This document shows, in pieces, positions 47,683-55,768 of a stretch of 64,000 nucleotides of DNA; positions within the stretch are counted from its first letter, which is position 1, and every line of letters begins with the position of its first letter. The translations under genes were made by a program, and so were the position numbers. Below the pieces are notes generated by a model. The model did not search any database. It saw only the letters and a program-made list of their open reading frames with translations, and was not told where the DNA came from. Source of the DNA: an uncultured Draconibacterium sp. (GTDB lineage: Bacteria; Bacteroidota; Bacteroidia; Bacteroidales; Prolixibacteraceae); assembly GCF_963675585.1 (NCBI RefSeq), contig NZ_OY776414.1:2273001-2337000 (forward strand), read 5' to 3'.

Positions 47683-48822
47683 TTGAAAGATCACAAATTA
47701 ATTGCAAAAACATTTTCAGGATTGGAAGATGTACTTGCCAAAGAAGTAAAAAGAATAGGTGGACAAAATGTACGACGAGGAAATCGTGCTGTATTTTATG
47801 AAGGAGATTTAGAGTTAATTTATAAATCAAACTATTTTTTACGCTCTGCTCTGCGGATATTAAAAGAAGTTGAACATTTCCAGTTTAAAAATGTCGATCA
47901 ATTTTACTTAAAATGTAAAAATGTTAAGTGGAAAAATTATTTTGATTTAAATCAAAATTTCGTCATTAACAGCACGGTTATTAATTCACGTGAATTCAGA
48001 AATTCAATGTTTGCCTCTTTGAAAGTAAAAGATGCCATTGCCGATTATTTCCGTGACAATTTTGGAAAGCGCCCAAATGTGGATACCGAAAATCCGGATA
48101 TTATTATAAACGTGCATATTTTTCAGGACAATTGCACATTATCCATTGACTCAAGCGGTGAATCGTTGCACAAAAGAGGCTACCGGGTAAAACAGGGTGA
48201 AGCGCCATTAAACGAAGTTTTAGCAGCAGGCATGATAATGCTGGCCGGCTGGTATGGAAATTCAGACTTTTTAGATCCGATGTGCGGATCGGGCACATTG
48301 GCTATTGAAGCAGCTATGATTGCCCAAAACATCCCGCCTGCAAAATTTAGAAAAGAATTCGCCTTTCAACTTTGGAACGATTACGATCAGCTTCTTTGGG
48401 ATAAAATAACGGAACAAAAAGAGAAAAGGGAATTCAGACATACAATTTACGCTTCTGATATTTCGGGAAGTAATTTATTAAATGCCCAAACCAATGCACG
48501 ACGAGCATTGGTATTTAATAAAATTAAATTCCAGGTATCTGATTTTAATGATTTGGATTTGAACTTAAAGAATGCAACAATTATTACAAATCCGCCTTAT
48601 GGAGAACGATTAAAAGAAGAGAATCTGAACGGATTGTATGAAATGATTGGAGAACGTTTTAAACATCAATACCATGGCAACACTGCCTGGGTATTAACTT
48701 CATCGATGGAAAGCTTAAAATACGTAGGATTAAAGCCGGCTGAGAAATTAGATCTGTTTAACGGAGCATTAAAATGTAAATACAATAAATACGAACTTTT
48801 TAGTGGTAAAAAGCGGGAATAA
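47683..48822 (+). CDS. THUMP/SAM-dependent RNA methyltransferase, RlmL/YpsC-like
   Basis: 379 residues. Start is a TTG at 47683; this gives the family's usual N-terminus (KLIAKTFSGLEDVLAKEV) and no ATG is nearby, so the TTG is preferred. THUMP domain (about 55-155), then a Rossmann methyltransferase with motif DPMCGSGTLAIEAA and NPPYGERL (catalytic NPPY), as in 23S rRNA guanine or adenine methyltransferases. Follows cysE by 17 bases. The methylated base is not told by the sequence. Confidence 0.92.
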   Translation: MKDHKLIAKTFSGLEDVLAKEVKRIGGQNVRRGNRAVFYEGDLELIYKSNYFLRSALRILKEVEHFQFKNVDQFYLKCKNVKWKNYFDLNQNFVINSTVINSREFRNSMFASLKVKDAIADYFRDNFGKRPNVDTENPDIIINVHIFQDNCTLSIDSSGESLHKRGYRVKQGEAPLNEVLAAGMIMLAGWYGNSDFLDPMCGSGTLAIEAAMIAQNIPPAKFRKEFAFQLWNDYDQLLWDKITEQKEKREFRHTIYASDISGSNLLNAQTNARRALVFNKIKFQVSDFNDLDLNLKNATIITNPPYGERLKEENLNGLYEMIGERFKHQYHGNTAWVLTSSMESLKYVGLKPAEKLDLFNGALKCKYNKYELFSGKKRE

Positions 48823-48924
48823 CATCCCCTTTAAAAAACCAAAAGGGAATTAAAACGCGTCCCGCTTTAACCCCCTGTACTAACAACTTAATTGGTTCTG
48901 TATATAGGATATCTTTAATCTACT

Positions 48925-49059
48925 TTATTCTTCTTCAAAATCATAAACGTCTTTATCTCGTGATCTTGGTGGTTCCACTCCACCACGAATTTCATTCATT
49001 TCTGTTTCTGTTAATACAGCAAAACTTAGTCTTTCTATATTGTTTTCTTGAATTTTCAT
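48925..49059 (-). CDS. Gly-Gly leader small peptide 1
   Basis: 44 residues, ATG at 49059. Leader MKIQENNIERLSFAVL then TETEMNEIRGG and the tail VEPPRSRDKDVYDFEEE. The leader has the NEMN-xx-RGG pattern that resembles precursors of modified or secreted peptides with double-glycine leaders in Bacteroidota. Third and most downstream of three tandem genes. The tail has no Cys, Ser-rich or Thr-rich core, so it does not look like a lanthipeptide. No known family; the protein would normally be missed. Confidence 0.8.
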   Translation of the reverse strand: MKIQENNIERLSFAVLTETEMNEIRGGVEPPRSRDKDVYDFEEE

Positions 49060-49087
49060 GAGATAATTTTTTTTGGGTACTTAATAC

Positions 49088-49225
49088 TTATTCTTCTTCA
49101 AAATCATAAACATCCTTGTCTCTTGATCTTGGAGGTTCTACTCCGCCACGAACCTGGTTCATTTCGTTATTACTTAAAGAAGCAGAATCGAATAAGTCAA
49201 AAATATTTTCTGTAGTAGTTTTCAT
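49088..49225 (-). CDS. Gly-Gly leader small peptide 2
   Basis: 45 residues, ATG at 49225. Leader MKTTTENIFDLFDSAS, then LSNNEMNQVRGG, then the same 17-residue tail VEPPRSRDKDVYDFEEE. Middle gene of three, 28 bases from its downstream neighbour and 29 bases from its upstream one. The leaders are diverse while the tail is identical, which argues that the tail is the functional product. Confidence 0.82.
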   Translation of the reverse strand: MKTTTENIFDLFDSASLSNNEMNQVRGGVEPPRSRDKDVYDFEEE

Positions 49226-49254
49226 TGTAGTAATTTTTCAGGTTAATGTTTTAA

Positions 49255-49404
49255 CTATTCTTCTTCAAAATCATAAACATCTTTATCTCTTGATCTTGGA
49301 GGTTCAACTCCACCACGAACCTGATTCATTTCGTTAGAAGTTAAAACATCAAAACTTAAAACTTCGAAAGTATTTTCTGCAGATTGTCCCTGTACCCTTT
49401 TCAT
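49255..49404 (-). CDS. Gly-Gly leader small peptide 3
   Basis: 49 residues, ATG at 49404, stop TAG at 49255. Leader MKRVQGQSAENTFEVLSFDV, then LTSNEMNQVRGG and VEPPRSRDKDVYDFEEE. First of the tandem set. Its start is 65 bases downstream of the shared promoter-like motif at 49470-49486 (minus direction). It is the most likely first gene of a three-cistron unit. Confidence 0.82.
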   Translation of the reverse strand: MKRVQGQSAENTFEVLSFDVLTSNEMNQVRGGVEPPRSRDKDVYDFEEE

Positions 49405-49469
49405 CGTATAATAAATTAATTCGTTAAACTTTTAATACACACATTCACCTATATATTCCGAAAACATGA

Positions 49470-49486
49470 AAAAGGTAACCCTCTAT
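49470..49486 (-). promoter_or_regulatory. 17-bp motif shared with the sigma operon
   Basis: AAAAGGTAACCCTCTAT occurs identically at 55345-55361. Read on the minus strand as ATAGAGGGTTACCTTTT it is followed about 9 bases on by TCGGAATATATA here and TCGAATAATATA there, like a -35/-10 pair for an ECF sigma factor. It lies in the divergent region between the peptides and the CHAT gene, so it could also act on the CHAT gene. Confidence 0.65.
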
Positions 49487-49491
49487 ATTTG
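49484..49491 (+). promoter_or_regulatory. candidate -7 box for the CHAT gene
   Basis: TATATTTG fits TAnnTTTG, 48 bases before the CHAT ATG, overlapping the shared 17-bp motif by three bases. No good -33 element. Possible interplay of housekeeping and ECF promoters. Confidence 0.4.
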
Positions 49492-49538
49492 AAAAAAATT
49501 AAAAAAACTTTTACATTGCTTTCGAAAATCATTACTCA

Positions 49539-52415
49539 ATGCTCAAATTTTGGAGATTAAGCGCTTTAATAATTTTGGTTTTGTCGCCACTGTTTAACTG
49601 GGGGCAAGAGCTAGACACAACTGCCTACAAAGCAAGGATTAGAGAATTATATTTTAATGGGATGGAGCTAGATCAGGAGGGTAAAAGTGTTGAGGCTTTG
49701 GATACTTTTCTATTATATTTAGATTACCGAAAAAAGATATATGGCGAAAAACATTATTTACTGGGCTCACCCTACTTAATGATTGGTATTGCTTATAAAA
49801 ATCTGGGACAGCTTGACATGGCAATGGAAAACTACAGAATGGCTGAAAAATTCTATCTCCTTAGAGAGCCAAGTAGCATTGCTCTAGCTAGGCTATACAG
49901 AAATATAGGAAATGTTTATCGAGCAAAATTGGATTACACAAACGCCTTAAATTATTTTGAACGAGCACTAAATATTTTTTTAAGTCAAAGCCCCATAGAT
50001 CCTATTGACGTTGCAGATGCTAACTATGCAATTGCAGAGATTTATTATGTTATGAATGATTTTGATAAATCAATTCAAATTTTATCAGAGAACATTACAA
50101 AAGGAGATAAGTTAAATCAGATTTACTATAATGAGCTACTTGCAATTACATACCAAAAATTAGAAGATAATGCTGAGGCTTTATTCCATTATGAAAAAAG
50201 TTTAAGTCTTGCTAAAGAATATTATGAGCCTACAGCAATTGATTTAGCAATTGTATATATGAGATATGCGGAATTTCTTTTATCCATTGGTCATTTTGAA
50301 GAATGTTTTAAAGATTTAGAAAAAGCCAAAAAGATACTAAATGAAGTACAACCATTTAGAGGGAAAGAATTATCGATGTATTATGAGATAACAGGACGTA
50401 TCTATCAGGAAGTAACAATTGAATCCCAAAACATTAAAAGGTTCAAAGCACAAAAAAAAGAGAACTTAATTAAAGCAATTGACTACTATACTAAAGGATT
50501 AAACGCATTAAGCTCTTCAAAAAACGAAATTAAAACTCCTTCAATAAGAATTGAAGATTGTCTTTCGTTTATTGATTGTTTAGCTTTATTAAAACAAATT
50601 GGCGATGCATTTTATGATTTGGCATTGATTGACAAAGTGGAACGAAGTGAATTCTATAAAACTAATCTAATCAATGCTTTGGATTATTATCAGTCTACTA
50701 GTCGCATGATGCAACAAACGCGTCGCGAAATTTCCAGTGATGAAAGTAAAATTAAGTTGGCAGAATTGGCTTATTCAACTTTTTCAAAAACCATAGAAAC
50801 CGCATACCTTGCCTTTGAAATTACCGGAGAGCAAGTATATGTTGAACTTGCCTTCAACAACTCGGAACAATTGAAAAGTAGCGCAGTCTTTGATAAATTA
50901 TCAAACGATCTGGCTCAGGAAAATAGTCTTATCCCGGATAGTTTGCTCCAATACGAAAAAAAGTTAAATGGTATTATTTCTGTCTACAACCAAAAAATAT
51001 TTGAAGAAAACAATACCGAGAATATTGACAGTGTATTGATACAAGATTACGAAAAGAAAATATTTGATGCATCAAGGGAACGTGATGAGCTAAATCGATT
51101 GCTGGAAGTTGAATACCCGGACTACTATGATCTAAAATATTCAAATTCAATGTTTTCGATATCGGATATACAAAAGAAAATGAAAAAAGACGATGTGATT
51201 TTTGAATATGTCTTTATTAATTCCGAAGCAGATCAAAAAGGAAATATTCTAAATTCTGAATTATTTACTTTTATGATCGGTAAAAACAAAAGTATCTTTC
51301 ACAAGAGTTCTATAAGTTCGGAGATTGAAATTTCGTTGGACAATTTTTATAATTTTATGTCTACCCCTAACTATATCTTTACAACAAATACTGAATCAAA
51401 ACAATTTTGTGTTTCTTCTCATAAATTATATAAGTTGCTAATCGCGCCTTTTGAAAATGAATTGCAAAATAAAAATCTTCTAATTATTCCTGATGGGAAG
51501 CTAAACTATATTTCGTTTGATGGTTTATTACAGAGTCTGCCGGACACAAGCGAGATGATCAATTTTTCACATTTGGATTATCTGATTAAAGATTACAATC
51601 TCAACTATGCAAATTCTGCAAATATTTTATTTAAAAGCACAATTAACTCCAAAAATATATCAAATTCGACATTGGCATTTGCTCCGGAATACCAGTCTGA
51701 AACATTTGAATTGTCGGATGCAAGCTACACTTTATTGCCTTTGCCTGGTGTGCAGAAGGAGGTTGACGCTATTGCCAAGTCAATCAAAACAAAAATATTT
51801 AGAGGCAAGAATGCAACGGAAGAAAATTTCAGGAAATATTGCGATCAATACGATATTTTACATTTGGCGATGCATGCCTATATAAATGATTCTTTGCCAG
51901 CCTTCTCTCGTCTCGCTTTCACACCAGAATCAAATAAAGGATCATTGTCTGAGGATGGCTGGTTGAATACAACTGATATTTACAACCTCGAACTCAATGC
52001 CAGGCTAGCGGTGCTAAGTGCATGTAATACAGGTATTGGCAGATTAAAAAAAGGCGAAGGGATGATGAGTTTGGCTCGTGGCTTCTTATATGCAGGTTGC
52101 CCGGCTGTGGTCATGTCTTTGTGGGAAGTTGAAGATGAATCGGGTACTGAGATAATGAGTACTTTTTATAGCAACCTCAAAAAAGGTAAAACAAAAGATG
52201 AAGCGTTGCGATTGGCAAAATTAGAATATTTGGAAAATTCAAATTCACGAATGGCACATCCCCACTATTGGATGAGTTTTAGATGCATCGGTGATAATTC
52301 TTCAATATATACAAGTTATGATGTGTACTTTTTTGCACTTCTTATTTTACTAATACTTGCATTTACAATTGATCAAACCATTCGTATTCAAAAAGTTCGT
52401 CACAATAAAAAATAA
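49539..52415 (+). CDS. TPR-CHAT caspase-like protein, secreted and membrane-anchored
   Basis: 958 residues. Signal peptide (about 1-23), TPR-type helical repeats (about 30-460, for example GNVYRAKLDYTNALNYFERAL), a helical linker, then a CHAT protease domain (about 590-910): HLAMHA with candidate catalytic His779, and LSACNTGIG with Cys829, followed by GEGMMSLARGFLYAG and SLWEVEDESGTE. C-terminal membrane helix (about 925-948). It is thus probably periplasmic with a membrane tail. CHAT proteins are cysteine proteases related to caspases. It is divergent from the three small peptides, which could be substrates or signals; that link is inferred. Confidence 0.9.
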   Translation: MLKFWRLSALIILVLSPLFNWGQELDTTAYKARIRELYFNGMELDQEGKSVEALDTFLLYLDYRKKIYGEKHYLLGSPYLMIGIAYKNLGQLDMAMENYRMAEKFYLLREPSSIALARLYRNIGNVYRAKLDYTNALNYFERALNIFLSQSPIDPIDVADANYAIAEIYYVMNDFDKSIQILSENITKGDKLNQIYYNELLAITYQKLEDNAEALFHYEKSLSLAKEYYEPTAIDLAIVYMRYAEFLLSIGHFEECFKDLEKAKKILNEVQPFRGKELSMYYEITGRIYQEVTIESQNIKRFKAQKKENLIKAIDYYTKGLNALSSSKNEIKTPSIRIEDCLSFIDCLALLKQIGDAFYDLALIDKVERSEFYKTNLINALDYYQSTSRMMQQTRREISSDESKIKLAELAYSTFSKTIETAYLAFEITGEQVYVELAFNNSEQLKSSAVFDKLSNDLAQENSLIPDSLLQYEKKLNGIISVYNQKIFEENNTENIDSVLIQDYEKKIFDASRERDELNRLLEVEYPDYYDLKYSNSMFSISDIQKKMKKDDVIFEYVFINSEADQKGNILNSELFTFMIGKNKSIFHKSSISSEIEISLDNFYNFMSTPNYIFTTNTESKQFCVSSHKLYKLLIAPFENELQNKNLLIIPDGKLNYISFDGLLQSLPDTSEMINFSHLDYLIKDYNLNYANSANILFKSTINSKNISNSTLAFAPEYQSETFELSDASYTLLPLPGVQKEVDAIAKSIKTKIFRGKNATEENFRKYCDQYDILHLAMHAYINDSLPAFSRLAFTPESNKGSLSEDGWLNTTDIYNLELNARLAVLSACNTGIGRLKKGEGMMSLARGFLYAGCPAVVMSLWEVEDESGTEIMSTFYSNLKKGKTKDEALRLAKLEYLENSNSRMAHPHYWMSFRCIGDNSSIYTSYDVYFFALLILLILAFTIDQTIRIQKVRHNKK

Positions 52416-52702
52416 TAATAGAAAATATTCTAACCAAATCAGATTTAGTTTTCTTTTTATGGTAACCAAACTAGCACTTGAAAAAAAGAAAGCGCACAGA
52501 TCCTAATCTAAATGTTTGAATTTTGCATTCAGAGAATTTGATGCTTGATACTAAATTTATGAGCATCTCTATTGGATATTTATTCAGCTTTTGAGAGTTA
52601 TTTATTCGGATCACATGAAATTTCAGGTGGAGTAATTTTTCGAAGTGTGTATAATCCTGCAACAATAGATGTTATAATGCGCCTTTGCCTTATCAGGCCG
52701 AT

Positions 52703-52732
52703 TCTACTCTTTGGTTTGGCCCAAAGAGTAGA
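52703..52732. repeat. 12-bp inverted repeat in GC-rich segment
   Basis: TCTACTCTTTGG at 52703-52714 and its exact reverse complement at 52721-52732, loop TTTGGC. Not followed by a T-run. Confidence 0.6.
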
Positions 52733-53150
52733 CAGAAAACCCAAGGCTGCGCCCGCTTCACTCTGAAAAGCTACGCGATGCCGGCTAAAATTCCTGAAAC
52801 TCGTCGTACCTCCTCAAACAGCAGTAATTTTTTAACGCCGACACCACTTGTTTTCCGGCTCACCGAACGAGGCCGAAGCTTCGAATAAGGTCTTTGGTTT
52901 GCCCTCCCCAGATCAGAGGATCGGCCTCTTTTGGTCTTTATGATAGCGGAAGGCAAGGATCAAAAGCAGCCTGGATTTTTCTGCTTCGTCCCGATTGAAT
53001 CAGATTGAAGGCCTGCGGCAGCAATTTTAAAATCGACTAAAGGTCAAATTGACTTTTAGTGTGCCCATGTACTTTTAATATATAAATATTCAAATCCACC
53101 TGATTTTACGTGTGAGCCATTTATTCTCCTAACAATAAAAAAAGAAAAGA

Positions 53151-53184
53151 AAAAAGGCCTGTCAAAACTGACAAGCCTTTTTTT
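53151..53184. terminator. bidirectional terminator after the anti-sigma gene
   Basis: An A/T-flanked stem AAAAAGGC(C)TGTCA paired with TGACA(A)GCCTTTTT, one mismatch, loop AAAC. It ends the minus-strand sigma/anti-sigma transcript about 50 bases after the stop. Confidence 0.8.
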
Positions 53185-53233
53185 GAATGTATGTATCTCG
53201 AATTATTTTATTTGAACGATCTTGAAGCAAGTA

Positions 53234-54739
53234 TCATTTGAATGAATACCTGAGTTTTCGCAGTATTGCTTTGGCATCCTTTTCATAATGCCCTTTCCGA
53301 TCAATTACAGCAAGTAACTCTTGTTTTGCTTCAGCTTTCTCATTCATTTTGAGGTAGCATAACGATTTATACCATTCCGCCTCTTCAATATATAAGTTAT
53401 TCCCGTGATTGATTACTTTGGAATAAGCTTGAATTGCTTCAGTAAAGTTAGCCATATTTTGATAACTAAGTCCTTTATAGAAATCAGAAACAAAAGCTTC
53501 ATTTTGGGTAACTTCCGTATTATTTAAAACTTCTATTACTTTTTGGAATTCTTCGGCCTGGAAATAAACTTTTGCGGTTTGTATGTTATCCATAGCACTG
53601 CTCACAGAACGTTCTGAAGCCCATGTTGGAGATGCAAAATATTTATTGTAGGTATTTTCAGTCGATTGCATTCCGGTATTCAAAATACCTGCCAATCCGA
53701 TCAGCACAATAATCATTGCCGCTGAATTTCGCCACATACGACTTGATCGCTTACTAAACTTAGGTAGAACAAATGATTTTACTTCTGTTTTATCTGCTTC
53801 CGCACGTGCAGCATTTAATTGTGCTCTTAATGAATGTATATCCGTTTCCGCTATGGCATGGTTAATGTGCTCACGTAAAGCCACTTCCGCCATAAGGTCT
53901 GTATTTTCTTTCAATTCAGCGTTAAATTCTTCCAGTAAATCTTCTTCAAGAATTCCATCGATGAAGTCTTCAATGCTCTTTTCGCTCACATTCCAGGATG
54001 TTTCTGCTTCCATTATGTTGCGAAGCTCACTTCTCAAATCCATCACTTCAGTTTCTGCAAGTGCCGATTCAAGTTCCATGTGTAAATCAAGCTCTTCCTG
54101 CAAATCTAAGTTTTGATCTAATTCAGCTTCAAATTCCGCTAGAATATCATCATCCATTTCACCATTCATGAAATTATCGATGTCTTCAACAGAAAACTGC
54201 GGTTCCATAGACTTAGAAACATGCTGAAGCGTTTCTCTGAGATTGAGAATATCTAACTCCAGAACGGCTTCTTCCAAACCTTCTAATCCTTCCATGTCGA
54301 AGCCATTTAGGTCTTCTTCATGTCCATTATTTACATCACTACTGGTTTGTTCTTTGTAATAATGGTGAATGTTTTCATTTGATGTCCGTTCGTGTTGATA
54401 AACGTGTACTTTGGGTAGAGATTCTAAACTTTTAATAAGTTCTTCCGGGGCTAACTCGTCGTTTACTTCCTGAATAAGGGCTAATTCATCGAGTAATTCA
54501 AAAGATCCATTGATAGAACTGTTGGGTTTGTTCTCAATTTGAATGTTTTCGAGTTTTTCTTTTAAATTAAGAACATCCATTTCTGTAATTGCAGCTTGAA
54601 TGTTTTTATGAAGTTCTACTTCATCTCTTAATTCTTCGTTAAACTCTAATTCATTTTCAAATTCTAATTTTTCTTGAGCGTCCAATAACTCTAAACAATA
54701 ATCTTCAATGCGTCCAAATAATTCTGCTTTAGGTGTCAT
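53234..54739 (-). CDS. anti-sigma-like protein with repeated domains, membrane helix and TPRs
   Basis: 501 residues from the ATG at 54739 (an upstream TTG is less likely). Three clear repeats of about 60 residues: 8-66, 183-242 and 254-312, each like IEDF-G-LEEDLLEEFNAEL with acidic helices and an ending LRxxL; a degenerate fourth lies between 83 and 174. Such repeats resemble anti-sigma domains. One membrane helix (340-356, AAMIIVLIGLAGIL) is followed by TPR-like repeats in the periplasm (360-501). The ORF overlaps the sigma gene by 11 bases, so it is its likely antagonist. Not a known named family. Confidence 0.75.
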   Translation of the reverse strand: MTPKAELFGRIEDYCLELLDAQEKLEFENELEFNEELRDEVELHKNIQAAITEMDVLNLKEKLENIQIENKPNSSINGSFELLDELALIQEVNDELAPEELIKSLESLPKVHVYQHERTSNENIHHYYKEQTSSDVNNGHEEDLNGFDMEGLEGLEEAVLELDILNLRETLQHVSKSMEPQFSVEDIDNFMNGEMDDDILAEFEAELDQNLDLQEELDLHMELESALAETEVMDLRSELRNIMEAETSWNVSEKSIEDFIDGILEEDLLEEFNAELKENTDLMAEVALREHINHAIAETDIHSLRAQLNAARAEADKTEVKSFVLPKFSKRSSRMWRNSAAMIIVLIGLAGILNTGMQSTENTYNKYFASPTWASERSVSSAMDNIQTAKVYFQAEEFQKVIEVLNNTEVTQNEAFVSDFYKGLSYQNMANFTEAIQAYSKVINHGNNLYIEEAEWYKSLCYLKMNEKAEAKQELLAVIDRKGHYEKDAKAILRKLRYSFK

Positions 54740-55316
54740 CTTCAAGTATCTTTTTAAATTCTGTATCTTGTTTTATACGCTTAATAAGAAGTTCTTTACA
54801 CTTATATTTTCGGGTTTTTGCGTATTTCTCTGTTTTAAAGCCCATTATTTTTGCTATGTCCTTAAGCGGGACTTTTTCAAAAAACAGTTGTAATAACTTC
54901 TGACAATCAGTACTTAAGGTTTTAAAGTGCTTCTGATATAATCCGTATTTTTCATTTTTTTCTACCAGATCGACTAAATTATCGTCGTATAAGTCTTCCT
55001 GGAACGGCAATGAATCGTTCAGCCTTTCTCTTTCTATTCGCCTTTTCTCGAGTTGTTTCAACCACAAGAACCGACAAACGGAAAATAAATAACCTTGAAA
55101 AGAACTCTTTTCGAAAATTAAATCGTTTTCTTTTAATTTTCTATAAATTACGATTATAGCTTCCTGAAAAATGTCGCTGGCATCATCTTCACTTCCTTGG
55201 TTTTTCTTAATGAAATAATTTACTTTATAGTAGTACTGTTTATAGATGTACTGTAAAATTAAATTATCATGCCTTAAGATTCCTTTCAGGATTTGCGCAT
55301 CCGTATAATTTATCAT
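54729..55316 (-). CDS. ECF-type RNA polymerase sigma factor
   Basis: 195 residues. Region 2 with DDASDIFQEAIIVIYRKLKE (about 45-75) and region 4 with LLQLFFEKVPLKDIAKIMGF then KTEKYAKTRKYKCKELL (about 130-185). It is followed by an overlapping anti-sigma gene. The 17-bp motif at 55345-55361 lies 29 bases upstream of its ATG, and an identical copy precedes the peptide genes. It therefore probably activates itself and the peptides. A promoter this close would give a very short or leaderless mRNA. Confidence 0.9.
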   Translation of the reverse strand: MINYTDAQILKGILRHDNLILQYIYKQYYYKVNYFIKKNQGSEDDASDIFQEAIIVIYRKLKENDLIFEKSSFQGYLFSVCRFLWLKQLEKRRIERERLNDSLPFQEDLYDDNLVDLVEKNEKYGLYQKHFKTLSTDCQKLLQLFFEKVPLKDIAKIMGFKTEKYAKTRKYKCKELLIKRIKQDTEFKKILEDDT

Positions 55317-55344
55317 CTTCTATTATATTATTCGATTATCGGGC

Positions 55345-55361
55345 AAAAGGTAACCCTCTAT
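55345..55361 (-). promoter_or_regulatory. 17-bp motif upstream of the sigma operon
   Basis: Identical to 49470-49486. In the minus direction: ATAGAGGGTTACC then, after about 18 bases, AATAATATA. Best read as the autoregulated promoter of the ECF sigma gene, but an operator is not excluded. Confidence 0.65.
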
Positions 55362-55515
55362 TTAAAACAATTCTATCACAACTTATAAAACAATCTTTGT
55401 TAAAAACGGCAACAAGGCTAATAAACAACGTTTTACAAGAGTTGTTAAAGTTAAAAATTAAATTAAAAAAAGGACAAAAAAGATTTGAAAATATATTGAT
55501 TAGCCCTTTAAAACA

Positions 55516-55545
55516 AAAAGGACAGGTTCAACAACCTATCCTTTT
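55516..55545 (-). terminator. terminator for the TonB-like gene
   Basis: AAAAGGACAGGTT at 55516-55528 pairs with 55533-55545, one mismatch, loop CAAC; the minus-strand side ends in CCTTTTTGTTTT. It lies 220 bases past the stop of the gene at 55769. Confidence 0.6.
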
Positions 55546-55768
55546 CTCATTAAACTAACTAACCTAACTAAACCTAAACTTATGAAAATAAACGTACCAC
55601 AAAGATAATGGCATCTGTATTATGCGACAAAAAAAAGGTGTTAAATCATGTTAAAGCAACAATACAATTAACACTGGCTATATTTATTACAAACAACAGA
55701 TTATGTGGCACTTATGACAATCTAACATTAAATAACAAATCAAATTTTATGTTAAAAAATGTGGCCTT

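Larger units (their letters stand above)
52416..53233. other. intergenic stretch with GC-rich anomalous segment
   Basis: 818 bases with no convincing gene. 52416-52660 is AT-rich. About 52680-53040 is clearly more GC-rich, with several overlapping short open frames on both strands, none with normal codon use. It contains a 12-bp hairpin (52703-52732), the palindrome CGAAGCTTCG at 52874-52883 and AGAGG-ATCGG-CCTCT at 52915-52929. It may be a mobile-element remnant, a repeat or a structured RNA. 53151-53184 is a terminator. Confidence 0.5.
55317..55768. other. intergenic region between the sigma gene and the TonB-like gene
   Basis: 452 bases, AT-rich, no gene. Contains the shared motif (55345-55361) and a terminator hairpin (55516-55545). 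Nothing else recognised. Confidence 0.5.

Noticed and set aside
48810-48868. Hairpin overlapping the 3' end of the methyltransferase gene
   Set aside because: A 9-bp stem AAAGCGGGA/TCCCGCTTT with a nested inner stem, but no T-run; possible terminator for the plus strand, not strong enough to list.
48925-49404. Simple DNA tandem repeat
   Set aside because: Repeat identity is limited to the 3' part and differences are synonymous; each copy has its own ATG and different leader, so it is a set of coding genes.
52572-52956. Short open frames on both strands in the GC-rich segment
   Set aside because: They overlap each other in different frames, have atypical codon use, and lack ribosome signals. 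More likely by-products of the unusual composition.
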